Shown here piece after piece: positions 1 through 11,647 of a stretch of 64,000 nt of DNA. The stretch is taken from the NCBI RefSeq assembly GCF_003369915.1, contig NW_022881603.1, positions 33,725,522 to 33,789,521 on the forward strand, in the 5' to 3' direction. The position numbers and the translations under genes were made by a program. Origin of the DNA: Drosophila miranda (lineage: Eukaryota; Arthropoda; Insecta; Diptera; Drosophilidae). Below the pieces are notes generated by a model. That model saw nothing but the letters and a program-made list of their open reading frames with translations. It was not told where the DNA came from and did not search any database. The first letter of the stretch is position 1. Each line of letters starts with the position of its first letter.

Positions 1-769
1 TGCGCTCACCAGCCGCGATTACGCTCTGCTTGGCAGCCACCCCGGTATCCGCTTCGCCCTTGGAGCCACCCGACTTGGAAGGACCCGATTGGCTTTTCGG
101 GCCCCCCTCACTGCGGCTGCTGCCTGAAGACGGTGGACCGACTCAGTCTCCTTCCCCGTCTTCTTTGGACCCGGTTTCCCAGGCGCTGGTGCAGAGGGAT
201 TGGCTTGTCCCTCCGGTACTTTAAGAGGAGTACCGAGCTCCTTTGCGGCTTTGTTGGTTTTTATTTGTTTTTTATTTGGCATAGTAGTTCCCACGAGTAG
301 GCGGGGAGGGGATGGTCACCCGAGGCATAGCCCGCTTGCCCCGGGAAGCCTGATTTAAACTGGAGGTCGGCAGGTATCCAGAGGCCGCATATTAGCGACC
401 GGGCACCCCCCCGGCCATGCATCCCTCGGCATATAACAGTGTCACCTTGGATTGGGGTAATTTCACTGAGAGTTTTCTTCTCTCCGCCCGACTACCATTC
501 GCCAGCATCATAGCAGAGACATGACCGTGCTAGGACCTGTTTCCAGCCGCCCTCACGGGGAGAGTATAGTCGCACTTCCACCGGTGTGCACAGTTACGGC
601 GGGTGACGGTTCGCTCGCAACCCTCTGTGTCCTAGGGGGGGGGTGTGAGACGCAGACCGCACCGGGTATTACTAACCGGAGCGGCTGCGCCTCAGTTCCG
701 AGTTCACAGTTGTGCGAGCCGACCCGTCATCCGTTTGTCCCCCTGTAGCACCCGATGGCTGACGGCCAA
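1..769 (-). mobile_element. 5' end of an unidentified GC-rich transposable element inserted in the last thoc5 intron
   Basis: This GC-rich block is absent from the other array units. It stops abruptly at 769/770, where the sequence becomes identical to the 3' part of the last thoc5 intron (compare 16750 onward). Read on the - strand it looks like a long GC-rich untranslated leader (about 769 to 283) followed by an ATG at 282 opening a basic, proline-rich frame. That layout fits the 5' end of a non-LTR retrotransposon with ORF1 running off the left edge. I do not recognise the family, and the 3' end and target duplication lie outside the window. Confidence 0.45.
19..282 (-). CDS. Short basic proline/lysine-rich ORF, possible start of a retrotransposon ORF1
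   Basis: The 87-codon frame starts at the ATG at 282 and ends in a TAA at 19-21. The N-terminus is lysine-rich (MPNKKQIKTNK) and is followed by a Pro/Gly/Lys-rich stretch and an Arg-rich tail, with no zinc knuckle or membrane segment. Composition and position behind a long GC-rich leader resemble the disordered N-terminus of a non-LTR ORF1 or Gag protein. The stop may be a mutation truncating a longer frame. No family can be named from the sequence alone. Confidence 0.3.
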   Translation of the reverse strand: MPNKKQIKTNKAAKELGTPLKVPEGQANPSAPAPGKPGPKKTGKETESVHRLQAAAAVRGARKANRVLPSRVAPRAKRIPGWLPSRA

Positions 770-1045
770 TATATATAAGCTTATTTTGATACCATTTTGT
801 AGATGATGGAGTACTGGACCAACTCATTGCAACCCCAACAGCTGGAAGCAAATTATCGTATTCTGTACGGACAGCTTTTCCGAACTATTTATAGTTTTGA
901 CATCTTTCTGGAGACAGAAGGCTCAATGCAGACGACTATAGAATACACCAAGGAAAAGCCTTATATAAGTGCATTTGCAAAACGATGCCGATTGCGTCCA
1001 TATAAATACATAAAAAAGGGTTCCGTACACGCAATCAAACCATAA
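770..1045 (+). pseudogene. thoc5: thoc5 copy 1: last exon only (THO complex subunit 5)
   Basis: The 3' part of the last intron (770-802) and exon 6 (803-1045) match copy 2 almost base for base. Exon 6 encodes the C-terminal 80 residues, from MMEYWTNSLQ to the basic end around RCRLRPYKYIKKG, with a TAA at 1043-1045. Exons 1-5 are missing because foreign DNA abuts the intron at 769. THOC5 belongs to the nuclear THO/TREX complex, which couples transcription to mRNA export. The reading frame here agrees with copy 2 and lacks the 4-bp duplication of copies 3 and 4. Whether the upstream exons persist to the left of the window cannot be seen. Confidence 0.85.
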
Positions 1046-1188
1046 GGACCTAAAAACAAATATAGGAATATGGTTTTGTAAAAAAAAATCAAAAGCAGTT
1101 ACTAAACATCTTCACAGTTGCTGTTTATTATGTAATGCATAATTGCAATAATGCAATAAATAAGTAACATTTAAATCTAGCTACAGTT

Positions 1189-1791
1189 TTATTGACAGCT
1201 TAGTTTCTGAGATGCTGTCGCTGCCAGGGACTCGGTTGGCAGGGTGATTGCAGAGGCATTTTCAACAGACTCTCGACTCTCATCCGGCATAACTTTATCA
1301 ACAACGTGTTTTTCTATTAGACCGCTTTCTCCCAAGTAGCATATGGAAAATCCATCGTACCATGCCTCCTGATCCTTCAGTACTTCCTTCAATTGCCACA
1401 CCTTGTATTTCCAGAACTGGAACATCACCTTCAGGCCGGATATGCCCCTCACGCGCCACCTTATGCGCACGGTGTAATCGTCGGGATGCTTTGTAATTTT
1501 AAGAACCTCAAACTTAACGTAGGCGTACTTTAGGTGACCCACAGTTCGAAGAATGGCAATTTGCTTAACAAAGTGGTATAGACCGACTGTGTGCTTGCCG
1601 GTAATATTGTTCTGAAATAAAGGGTTTGGGCTGTATATGGAATAGTTCAGCGGTTCAACAAAGAGTTTGGGAAGCGTGGTTCGCAGAACTTCGTAGGCTC
1701 GCTCCAGATCTTCAGGCTTTCGAACATTTTCCTTCTCTTTGGCGGATGTTTGTACATTACTGTTTTCGTGAAAACTTCGTTTCGGTTGCAT
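1189..1791 (-). CDS. DUF2358 (C6orf136-like) protein, array copy 1
   Basis: An intact 200-codon frame runs from the ATG at 1791 ([10 protein letters not shown]) to the stop at 1189. The core, about residues 25-165, holds the hallmarks of the DUF2358/C6orf136 family: [61 protein letters not shown] and EAWYDGFS. Family function is not established to my knowledge; some members are mitochondrial. The gene converges on thoc5 with 143 bp between stop codons. An in-frame stop lies upstream in this copy, so translation from this ATG is the best choice. It differs from copies 2 and 4 at a few residues, for example NPLFQ against NLIFQ. Confidence 0.8.
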   Translation of the reverse strand: MQPKRSFHENSNVQTSAKEKENVRKPEDLERAYEVLRTTLPKLFVEPLNYSIYSPNPLFQNNITGKHTVGLYHFVKQIAILRTVGHLKYAYVKFEVLKITKHPDDYTVRIRWRVRGISGLKVMFQFWKYKVWQLKEVLKDQEAWYDGFSICYLGESGLIEKHVVDKVMPDESRESVENASAITLPTESLAATASQKLSCQ

Positions 1792-2787
1792 TACGCTACT
1801 ACCTTCACATTTTAGCTAATTGTAGTTATATGATCCTGTGCAAGGAGAGTATAATCGCATTGTGGAAGTCCACGCCTGTTCTTTGGAGCCCCACAAGCTT
1901 ATCAAATTGCTCTTTCTCATTGATAAAATTCCAAAATTTCGCATCATTTTGACAAGGACCATTGACGAATTTACCGGACTCTGGGTAACTGTATTTCCCG
2001 TAATATGTTAAATCTTTCTTCCTTTTAAGCGTCACTCTGCCGTTCAAATATCACGTTCAAATTCTTCATCTGGTTTTACTCAGCGTTTAAATTGTGGGGT
2101 TTTTAATCTTTTTTAGACGTGCTCGTGTGGTACCAAGTTTATTTGGAATCGAAAAATCATATGGTCATATGTATATCGATATAAATATTTTGTACAATAA
2201 AAGTGTGAGGTGATGTGATAGTTTTTTTGGGATATCTCAACGGAACTTTCTGAACTCGGAGACAGTTTACACTATTTTTTTGTAGTTTCAGTGATCCAAC
2301 GTCGTTAGAATCATAGTTGGATAATGGAAATAAGTATCCATATTTTTATGTGATATTTCCCGTATGCGACTATACTTCAAGACAACTCTAGTCTAAATTA
2401 TTGTCGCACCAGTCGAAAAGCTGTTGAACTATTTGTGCCAAAACGTTCCACCCAGTTGTGGTAGAGTAATACCTAACAAAAATAGATCCAAAGAAAATTC
2501 ATGTCGACCAGAAATACCTAGATTTTTTAAATCACAACGTTCCCCCTCGTTTTTTTTTGGTTTTAAATCATCTCAAGGATGATCGGAATTTTGATCGTAG
2601 CACTGTAGCCACATTGATCAGATACTGGTGATGTAGTTTGGCGAGTTTGACAGGTCGGAATATAAAAAAGAGGAAAATTACTTAACTGTTTTAGAAAATA
2701 AGCTGAAATTACTTTATAACATGATGAAGAAAAAAGGGGTCAAAAGTTTAAGTCAGCAGTTTTGATGAAGATTGCCAGCTCTCTGAG
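1792..2787. other. Upstream spacer of the DUF2358 gene, array unit 1
   Basis: No convincing gene is present. The sequence is AT-rich and repeated in every unit. The part nearest the gene contains CTCTCCTTGCACAG (- strand, near 1840-1855), which looks like a splice acceptor, so the first DUF2358 exon may be non-coding and lie further right. Copy 1 has one more G than the other copies near 1981-1985, which shifts the upstream reading frame. Near 2536-2553 is a short match to the 3' tip of the DINE-1-like elements found elsewhere in the window. Confidence 0.6.
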
Positions 2788-2941
2788 ATGTAGCGGCTCT
2801 TTTTTTATTAATAATTGATGTAAATTGTTATAATATTTAAAGATTTTGAATTTCCTTTTGAGCCCGGAAAATCTTTGGCAATCGAAGATCAGGTGTTCGG
2901 CATATTCAGTTACATTGCACGTTTCGCAGATATTTGAGTCA
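2788..2941 (-). mobile_element. 3' end of a non-LTR retrotransposon fragment (unit 1, right half at 13283)
   Basis: On the - strand this is the C-terminal coding end (Cys-rich ICETCNVTEYAEHLIFDC, then KFKIFKYYNNL) and a short A-rich 3' tail (T-run at about 2799-2806). It continues seamlessly at 13283 once the Gypsy element at 2942-13278 and one copy of its GTCA target duplication are removed. The family is an RNase H-bearing non-LTR element of the I/LOA/R1-like type; the exact clade is not resolved. Confidence 0.8.
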
Positions 2942-4554
2942 TGTTACACTTGGCTTGTTTCCCAGAGGGCAATGCCGGCTAGCTGTCGACCCCAGGGCTG
3001 GGTAGTTCCCCTTTCCCGCCAAATGTAGACAAAAAAGGAGACATACTACTTCTCGGGACATCAAAACTAACAACAACCTAATAACAACAAAGAAAATCAT
3101 AAACAGACGGCTATCAAGTGGGTGAAGCTTGGGTGTTATCACTTCGCGCGCCCGCCCTACCTGTGTCCAAACACAACGTTCATTTTGGCCACCCTCTGCT
3201 GGAACGGTAACGGCTGGCCTAATCCATGGCTTACGCCACGCGTCCTCCCTCTATTTTAAATTTAATGCATCATGCTTCAATATATATCCAAGCTTTAATA
3301 ATCGTAAATTGACAATTTCATCTTTCTCATTAATAAATAGCTATACTCAAAATTATCACTAACCACTAAGAAACACCAAAACGTTCGACACAAAGGCAAA
3401 CAAGGAAATAACTGCTGAAATTTCGTTCAACCGACAGGGATACCCTCACCCATACGTAATGGAATATGTGTAGATGAGTGGATCCAGTTTTACGGGAGTT
3501 AATTTAACTCGGGCCCCTACGGAGACTTAACCTACCAAGAGCTCTTGTTAAGGGTCCCCGGGACATAAACAATAAACAATATTTTTCCACAAATCGCTCG
3601 ACCAAATACGGTGGACTGATGGGACCCCCGCGTCACCCACTAAGGGTTAATCTTCTGGCACTGAACAGCTGATCGCAGATTTAGGTTCGTGAAAGGTGTT
3701 GGTGTTTTTACATATTTTTTTTCAATGGCCAAGATTTTACGTTAAACGGTTTAAGCTAATACTAATTACTAAATAAAGGACAACACACGGAACAAAATAA
3801 CATTTAATGTGGGACGGTGTTTGGAGTGCGGATTATGTTTTTTTTCTTTAAGTTCAAACGACGTGGGCGATCGCTGGACGTGGCCGGTCAGCCCTAAATT
3901 TATATAGGTCCGTGTATACGTGTGCGCGCGTGTGTGTGTGTGAATAGGGTTTCGGGGTTTTTACTTGGTGAATGAGACCAAACGTGTGGCACGCACTGGA
4001 AGGCGATGCAACGATCGTGCGGTGTGGCTAGAATCGCCCTGGCAGCTAAATCGTCCTCTTTCACCCTCCCCCTTCACACGTCCCGCGCTACTTGGCTCAC
4101 ACACGCGCAACTGGAACGAACTCACTAAGGTTCCGTTGGGCAGTCTTCTTCTCTGCAGTCGACTTTCTCGAACTCCAGTGTCCCTCTCCAGGAACCCTTC
4201 TGGCCCGGTTCTGGTGGCTATATTCCTTGCCGGCTGTTTGTAAAATTTTCTGCATTACAACCTATTTTATCGCCCGCCTTTTCTGTACTCACTTCAAACT
4301 TTCTGTTTTAAGCACAAAATTTCCAATTTCGACGTTACTCCGTCCACGCTCCACGATTTCTATAATCCAATCCACGTTTTCTAATATTTTCACTCCTATT
4401 TATCCCTTTTTCCCTTACTAATACATATATCTAATCCTATTCTCTTCCTTATATCCCCAGTAACGGCTCCAGCTCCCCCCGAGCCTCCCTGGACTTCCGC
4501 TAGATGGCGCGTCGCTCAGCCCTGGCCACCTATCGTTCAGGTGGGACTGGAACA
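2942..4554 (-). repeat. 3' LTR of the unit-1 Gypsy element
   Basis: A 1613-bp direct repeat of 11648-13278. It contains a (TG)n/(CG)n microsatellite near 3920-3940. Several small + strand ORFs within it are not supported as genes. Confidence 0.9.
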
Positions 4555-4694
4555 CCACCACGAGTATGTCGTCAGTCCCAGGAGGGACAACATACGCGTG
4601 GGCATGCCCACCGGATTCCGGAACACTATTGAGCACACGCCGGCGTGCCCTCCACTCTTCTGCCGCGCCCAACGTAGGCCACACCCACACCTCA

Positions 4695-7600
4695 CTACAT
4701 TCTCAGGTCTTTGGCGTGGTACCCTCCTATGGGACGGCCGTTAAGGTTCTCCAGAGCGTACGCGTTCTCTCCTACTGGCTTCACTACCCGGGATCGGATG
4801 AATTTGCGCGCGAACTTGGCATTAAAGCCTTTTCCAAAGTCACTAAGGACAAAATTTCGGCGGAATACCTCTTGTCCCGGCCTCGCGTAAAACACCCGAG
4901 CTCGCTGGTTGTATCTTACCCTACTACGCTCGTATGCCTGATGTAAACTAGCGCGAATCCTCTCTTGGATGAGTTGTCGCTTGTCCTGACCCTCCAGCAG
5001 CGATATGTCATGCTCGCCGATTGACCGCAGTCGCTTTGCCAGCTTGTAGCATGACCCATGCAAATACATTTGCTGCCCGAAGACTGCAAAGAATGGTGTT
5101 ACGCCTGTTGCCTCGTGAACCGAGTTCCTAATAGCCAGTTCTATCTCCGGCAGATGCACATCCCAGTCCCGGTGATCGTCTTCCAGATACGCCCGAATCG
5201 CGCTGAGTACTGTGCGATTCACGCGCTCGGCTGCGTTACTCTGCGGAGAATACACTGGCGTCCTCTTATGAGTGACTCCGAATGCATCGGTCATCTCCTT
5301 AAAAGTTTTCGAGACGAACTGAGCCCCATTGTCCGAGTGAATCATCTCCGGCACTCCAAACTTGTAAAACACCTCGTGAACGAGGAATCTTACAACTTCC
5401 TTTGCTGTGGCCTTGGTCATGGTCTTTAGGAATGTGAACTTAGAGAACTGGTCAACTACAATAAATATCCACGCCTGACCGTTCTTTGACCGCGGATATT
5501 TGCCCAAAAAATCAATATAAAGTTTTTGGAACGGGCGCTCAGTGACCACTTCTTGCCCCATCCCGACCTGCATCCGATAATTCGGCGCTTTCGACTCCTT
5601 GCACACGGTGCACCGTCGGATATAATCCCGCACCTCTATCGCCAAGTTCGGCCAGTAAAACTGCCTACGCAATAAGTGTAAGATTTTCGCGATTCCTCCG
5701 TGCGCTGTCTTCTCTTCCGAATGTGCTTTGTCTATCAACGCGGCCGTCAGCGAACTCGGAACCCACAATTTCCAGACGGCGCCCTCCAGTTGATCATCCA
5801 ATCGTTCAAAGCGCATGCGCTTGAATATCATGCCGTCAACAATCTGGAGATCAGGTAAGCGGTCTTGGTTCTCTGTTATTTCCTTCCTTAACTCCTGATA
5901 TTCTCCAGATTCAAACTCCACCGTTTCAAAACCCAGGATACTACTCGGATCCACTTCCAGCTCTTCAATACTGCGTGACAATGTATCTGCCACTACATTG
6001 TCCGCTCCTTTCCGGTGTTCTATGCCGAAATCGAAGGCCTGCAGTTGAAGGGACCAACGAGCTAAGCGACCATCCAGGTTCTTCATGGTCATGAGCCATT
6101 TGAGACTGGCGTGGTCAGTTATGACTGTAAACGGCATAAGCTCTACGTACGGACGGAACTTAAGGATCGCCATGAGGGCTGCCAGACACTCTTTCTCTGT
6201 CACCGAGTAGTTTTTTTGGTGGCAATTCAGTTTGGCAGAGAAAAACGCTATGGGCCTCTCGTTCTGCTCGTCATCCCTTTGGAAGAGTACGGCTCCTACT
6301 CCATAATGTGAGGCGTCGCACTGTATGTAGAAGTGCCGCTTGAAATCCGCGTGTACCAGGACTGGTGCCGAGGTGAGTGCGGCTTTTAGCTCCCCCATGG
6401 CTCGTTTTGCCTCCTCCGTCAATTTAAACTTTCCATTTCCCGACTTTTTCAGGGCGTCTGTGAGCGGACCGGCCATCTCAGCATAGTTTTTCATAAAGCG
6501 CCGGTACCAGCCCGCAGTTCCCAGGAAACTACGCAATTCTCGAACAGATCGCGGCTCGGGAATGCGCAAAATGGCCGACACACGATCCGGATCCATCTTC
6601 AGCGCTCCTCCTCCCACTATAAATCCCAGGTATTTAATGTTTTTATAGCAAAAATGAGATTTGCTCAGCCCTATCGTTAAATTTGCTTCTCGTAGACGCT
6701 CGGCAACCTGTCGCAGAATCTTCGATTTGACAAAAAGCGAATTTTAAGTCGACGCTGGAGATATATATCGTCCGATCGAGACGCGACAAAATCCCCTCGA
6801 TGCTAGGAAGTGGGTAAGCGTCCTTGATGGTTACTTTGTTGAGCTTTCGGGCATCGAGGCAGAAACGATTTTTGCCCGGCCTTCAAACAACGGTGGTACG
6901 GTTGCTCCACGGACTATCACTGTACTCGATGACTCCCAAAGCCAACATTTTGTCCACCTCACCACACACCACTTCCTGCATCGCTGGCGACAGCGAGTAA
7001 TGTCGATCCTTCACAGGCTCGGCCTTCTCCACCAACTGAATTTTGTGAGTCTCTCTCGACGTCCTCCCCAGGCCTACGGCTTCGAAAGTCAGAAACTCTG
7101 CCTTCGCCTGATCCAAGGCTGCCCTTTGCTCTTCTGACAACTCCCATTCTTCCTGCACTATCTCCTTCTCCGGGCCCTCCACATAGTGAGCGACTTGATC
7201 AGCCAGCACTTCTTCCACTAATCTGTGAGATGCCCCTACTGGACCTTCTCCCATCACCTCAGGAGCCAATGAGAATACCCGCCAAAAGTCTACCCCCAAG
7301 TAAATTTCCTGTTCCAAGAACGGGCATACGAAAAACGTTAATCTTTTTACCTCTCCCTTGTATTTCACCGGTAATTCCACTCGGCCAACGATTGCGCGAT
7401 CTTCCCCATTCGCTACCTTCACTATAGAAGAATATCGACGAGCCTCCACGCCCAGCTTCTCCAGGAATTCCTGACCATTACACCCTAGCATGCTGTGTGT
7501 AGCGCCTGAATCCAACAGGCCTCGCACGGACTCGCCCATTATAGAGATTTCTGCGAAAACTCTCGGGTCTTTCTTGCACCAAAGCTTTACTGAAGCAATC

Positions 7601-7920
7601 ACCTGCCTCCTCATAGCTCGCCTTTGCTTAAAACGGGATCTCGCCTTTCTCACCCGCACCGACAGTGCTCGCATACCATCCACTCGTAGTTCAGAAAATA
7701 TTCTATTTCTGGTTTCTAAATAATTTCTTAAGCGCTCTTCATATGATAAGTTCCTTAACCTAGCATGCAATTTACGTCTATCTAATTCATTTTTATTTTC
7801 TTCTACTTTCTCTGCGCAGGCCCCTTCTGTGAGCGTGATTCTCCTGCTTGGATCGCACCCCTCTTCACGTTTCCCGCGCAATTCGGACAGGTTGGACAAT
7901 ATGCATCGGGCTTTCCACAC
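4695..7920 (-). pseudogene. Gypsy pol (protease-RT-RNase H-integrase), broken
   Basis: Pol starts at about 7920, overlaps gag in the -1 frame and ends at 4695. The N-terminal piece (7920-6883) holds the protease motif LLDSGATHSML and the start of RT, and ends in a TGA at 6883-6885 where a CGA would be expected. After VDLKFAF (about 6735) roughly 75-85 residues are missing, including the YxDD catalytic box, and the frame changes. The frame from about 6735 to 4695 is open: RT thumb (FLGTAGWYRRF), RNase H (DASHYGVGAV, TDHASLKWL), integrase HHCC zinc finger (HSEEKTAHGG...CTVCKESK) and the DDE triad (IDFLG, SDNGAQF, NAAERVN). It cannot make a working reverse transcriptase. Confidence 0.9.
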
Positions 7921-9332
7921 CGGTAGCAGAAAATTCGACTCTCCGATGCCATACAGTCCCTAAAGCCATGATCAGTCTGCCCGCAGTTCCAGCAAATCAA
8001 CTTCTGTGGAACACGCTGTGTCACTTGCGCTTCCTCAATGACCTCTGCCTCTTCATCGCCAATCGACCGATCCTGCGCGACCTCGCTGACGTTCGCATTC
8101 GGCCCGCGACCATAGTTTGTGGCTTTGGGTGCTCCTCGCCACGAAGATCGAGCCTTCCTCTTCAGATGTGCCTCTATTTCCACGCACTCATCCCGCAGTT
8201 GGTCTAAGGAATAAACCCGTAAGCCGTAGACGAAACTCGCTATCTCATCTGTGAGTGCCTTTTTGACGATTTTTCCCATCTCCTTTTCAGGTGGTGGCAT
8301 CTCCAACCTCGACGCGAGCTTTCTCATGACATGGAAAAAGTCTTCCACACTCTCGTTTGACCGCTGCATTCTTTCTCGCAGTTCTCTCATGCGGTCGAAC
8401 TCGGACGCCGTGCCTCGGAAACGAGCAATTAAGTCGCCCCTTAGTTCCTGCCAAACACCACCGCCATGATCACGGATGTACTGCCAGTACCATTCCCGCG
8501 CGTTTCCTGTAACCAGGTGATGAAATCCCTTTAGAACTTCATCCCACGGACAGCGGCATTGGGCTTGTAGGAATTCAATTCGGAACACAAAATCCTCGAC
8601 TGTCATTTTGTTGCTGTCTCCGTCGAACGTCACGTCCCATTTTTCGACTCGGCCCCACCGTGGCCAAGGTCTATAACCCGGGGGATTTGGATGCGGATCT
8701 TCTCGAGGAATCCCACCAGCTCTCCTACCTTCGCCACGACCCTGACCCGAGTGTCTGAGTGCTATCGGGTTTCGCCAATTTCGCGCTTGATGCCCACCCC
8801 GTTGATGCTGCTCACTGGATGCGGTCGGTCCTACTCCTGAAGACGGTTCCGGACCAATACCACCTCGCCTCGGCGCATCAGTCGTGCTAGACGGCTTCCT
8901 TTTCGGGATTGCTCCTCGATACTCCTGCTCGTGGTGAACCTCCTCCCGCTGCGGTTCCTTCTGCTGCTGCAGCTGTCTAACCGGCTGCAGTACCTAGTTG
9001 AGTTGGTGCATCATCTCGATAAACCCCTTACGCAACTCCTCCTGCAACACCCGACTAATCGAGTCAGTGTTCGCTGCCCTGTGTGTCGCATGAGCCTGAG
9101 CCAACGATACGTTGACTGCTGATGCCAGTTCGGAAGCAAGCGTGGGTGTAGGACCGGACATTGGCCATTCTTCTGACCTGGCCTGGACCGGTGTTCTTGG
9201 CAACCCACCCACAGCTCCAAGTTCCTCCCGATCTTGATCAAACATCGACCCTGACACTTCTCCTATCTGGTCCACCGTTTTGTTTACGCGTGATCGCGTA
9301 TGATACTGTCGACTACCCCCTTCTTGTGGCAT
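7803..9332 (-). pseudogene. Gypsy gag, interrupted by one stop codon
   Basis: The frame opens at the ATG at 9332 (MPQEGGSRQY) and runs in one phase to the stop at 7803, except for a TAG at 8994-8996. After the stop comes a Gln/Glu-rich linker, then the retrotransposon Gag core (DFVFRIEFLQ, PWDEVLKGFHHLV, then an Arg/Glu-rich ERMQRSNESVEDFF helix) and two CCHC-like knuckles (CWNCGQTDHGFRDC; CYRCGKPDAYCPTC). Gag and pol overlap by about 118 bp, with pol in the -1 phase. No clear slippery heptamer was identified. Confidence 0.85.
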
Positions 9333-9365
9333 CTGCACCGAGCAACACCAATATTACAAAAAAAA

Positions 9366-10487
9366 ACGAGGGGGAACGTTGTGAGTTGCTGCGTACCCCG
9401 CAACTCTACAGTTATACCCGATACTAAGTCAGTATGGCTCTCCTGCGGCAGACGCCGCTAATATTGAACCACACGACAAAGAGTGCGTGCGAGAGAGACA
9501 GAAAATCAGTCTGAGCGTGACGTCGGGCGCTGCGTGGCCACTGCAAATTGATTTCTTGCTTTTGGCTACAAAAATGATCCGATATGATCCAGATTCAGTA
9601 ATCTGATAGATATAGTCATTATCTATGATTCTGCATTTTTAGTTTTCTCGAATGTGCAATATTGTGGATGCAACAGATTTTCGTTCTTTGTGGGGGCGGA
9701 AGGGGGTGGGGCGAAATTCTGAGATATACGTTTTATAGTGAGATCTAACAGAAGTGCGGATACCAAATTTGGTTACTCTAGCCTTAATAGTCTCTGAGAT
9801 TTGTGGATGCCCCAGATTTTCGTCCTTTGTGGGGGCGGAAGGGGGTGTGGCGAAATTTGGACACGAAACGGTCAATGTCCGATATCACAGGAGTGTGGAT
9901 ACCAAATTTTGTTGCTCTGGCTCTTATAGGTTCTGAGATCCTTGAACTCATATTTTGCAATTGGCAAAACCGACCATGAAACCTGTGTGTTAGAGAGAGA
10001 CAGAGCGAGAAAGAATGAAATTGTTTTCTTGATTCTGGCTATAATAATTATACGATCTGGTTGAGATTTTACACTCTAGAACATATAGTCATCCTCTACG
10101 ATTCTGCATTTTTGGTTTTATCGTATCTTTAAAAATGTGGATGCCACAGATTTTCGTCCTTTGTGGGGGCGGAAGTGGGCGGGGCAAAGTTTTGAAATAT
10201 TTTTGTAGCAGTGACATATCACAGATGTCTGGATCCAAAACATTGTTGCTCTAGCTCTAGTCTTTGAGCACTAGGCGCTGAAGGGGAAGGGGACGGACGG
10301 ACGGACGGACGGACGGACGGACGGACAGACGGACAGACAGACAGGGCTCAATCGACTCGGCTATTGATGCTGATCAAGAATATATATACTTTATGGGGTC
10401 GGAAACGATTCCTTCTGGACGTTACACACATCCACTTTTACCACAAATCTAATATACCCCAATACTCATTTTGAGTATCGGGTATAA
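9366..10487 (-). mobile_element. DINE-1/mini-me-like (Helentron-type) non-autonomous element
   Basis: Read on the - strand it starts TATACCCGATACTCAAAATG (10487 leftward), has the tetranucleotide microsatellite (GTCY)n at about 10294-10340, several diverged internal repeats of a block containing CCGCCCCCACAAAGGACG, and a small hairpin near the 3' end (GTTGC...GCAAC, about 9387-9410) before ending in CCCCCTCG. This is the standard architecture of DINE-1/mini-me. A second copy in the opposite orientation lies at 59552-60460. It inserted into the leader of the unit-1 Gypsy element. Confidence 0.8.
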
Positions 10488-11647
10488 AAAAGGGAAACTC
10501 CTAAACTAAGATAATATATATAAATAAAGAAATAAATACCCAAAGAAATAACTAGTAAGAATAAATAACACCACGCTTCGGACCAATAAATACTCCGATA
10601 AATAAATAAATAAATACCGATATAAATATTGCGCCAACCCGCGCCGTTAACGAGATATATGCAATTAAATATTTGAATAAATAAATAATAACATACATGT
10701 ATATTCGATCGACACCTAAGACACTCAAACTTCAAACACATTCAACACAACACAAAACCTAACAACAAAAATTCCTATCAGTTCTTCTTTTTCTTACAAG
10801 ATTCATTAAGAGGGGGACACGTGACTAGCCGGGACCAGCAACCGCTCCAGTTTCTGCGCTCCACTTGACAGTCGCCCTACGGATATCCTACAATTACGAA
10901 CACCACCTTTGTGTGGCCTGTCATCTACTCTAGTCATCGCTCTAAGCGATGGCCGATAAACGAGAAGCCTCACGGTGCATGAGCTCACTTTGCTTGTGAT
11001 TTGTTCCTGTCATCCATCATACCGATCTGCCATGACAACAGATGCATCGCGGGTTGTCTTTACGACTCCCGGGCCACCTACTCCTCACCACCTCTCGGCA
11101 GTCAGACAACAGGTTCAAAAACACGAAAGCGGCTTTGTTTTAAACAAACAGGTGCGAAACTACAATGAACATTTACCTACATGACTTACTCTAACTTATT
11201 CCAATATCACATTCCATCACAGATTTATTCGATATCACAGTCCACCAGGCAATGTGTCCGTCGCAAACTCCCTGTCCATTTTTTTGTTGAACGGCAGTGA
11301 CTTACGTTCACTTGCGACATCGAATAGCGACAAAATGTTCAACTGTAATTCGTAAGTCCCTATCACATATTTTATATATCCGTTAACTGCCTCCGTCTAT
11401 CCATCCCTAGCATCAATCACCCCGCGCCATTAAGGACCAGCTTTACGCTCACCTTAAGCCTGCAGCAGCGACTTCTGCCGGGACAGCTAAACTGCACTTC
11501 GCGAGCTGTCGTCTTCTCCACTAAATTTATTATTTTTTTTCATTCCCCTCATCTGCCTTTACCAGCCCGAGTGACATTTCTTGTAATACCACCCGAACCT
11601 GCGTCAGTCCAGATGCATGCGAATTCGAAAATAATTTGGGCGCCATT
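10488..11647 (-). other. Gypsy leader with tRNA-Lys-type primer binding site
   Basis: This is the untranslated leader between the 5' LTR and gag. TGGCGCCCAA (- strand, 11645-11636) lies two bases from the LTR end and fits the Lys-tRNA-type primer site of many Gypsy elements. The rest is AT-rich, with an (AAAT)n-like stretch around 10590-10620. No gene is supported. Confidence 0.75.

Noticed and set aside
9639-9875. Pro/Arg-rich ORFs with repeats around DINE-1
   Set aside because: They come from internal repeats of the DINE-1-like element (CCGCCCCCACAAAGGACG blocks) and are not conserved as frames between the two copies.
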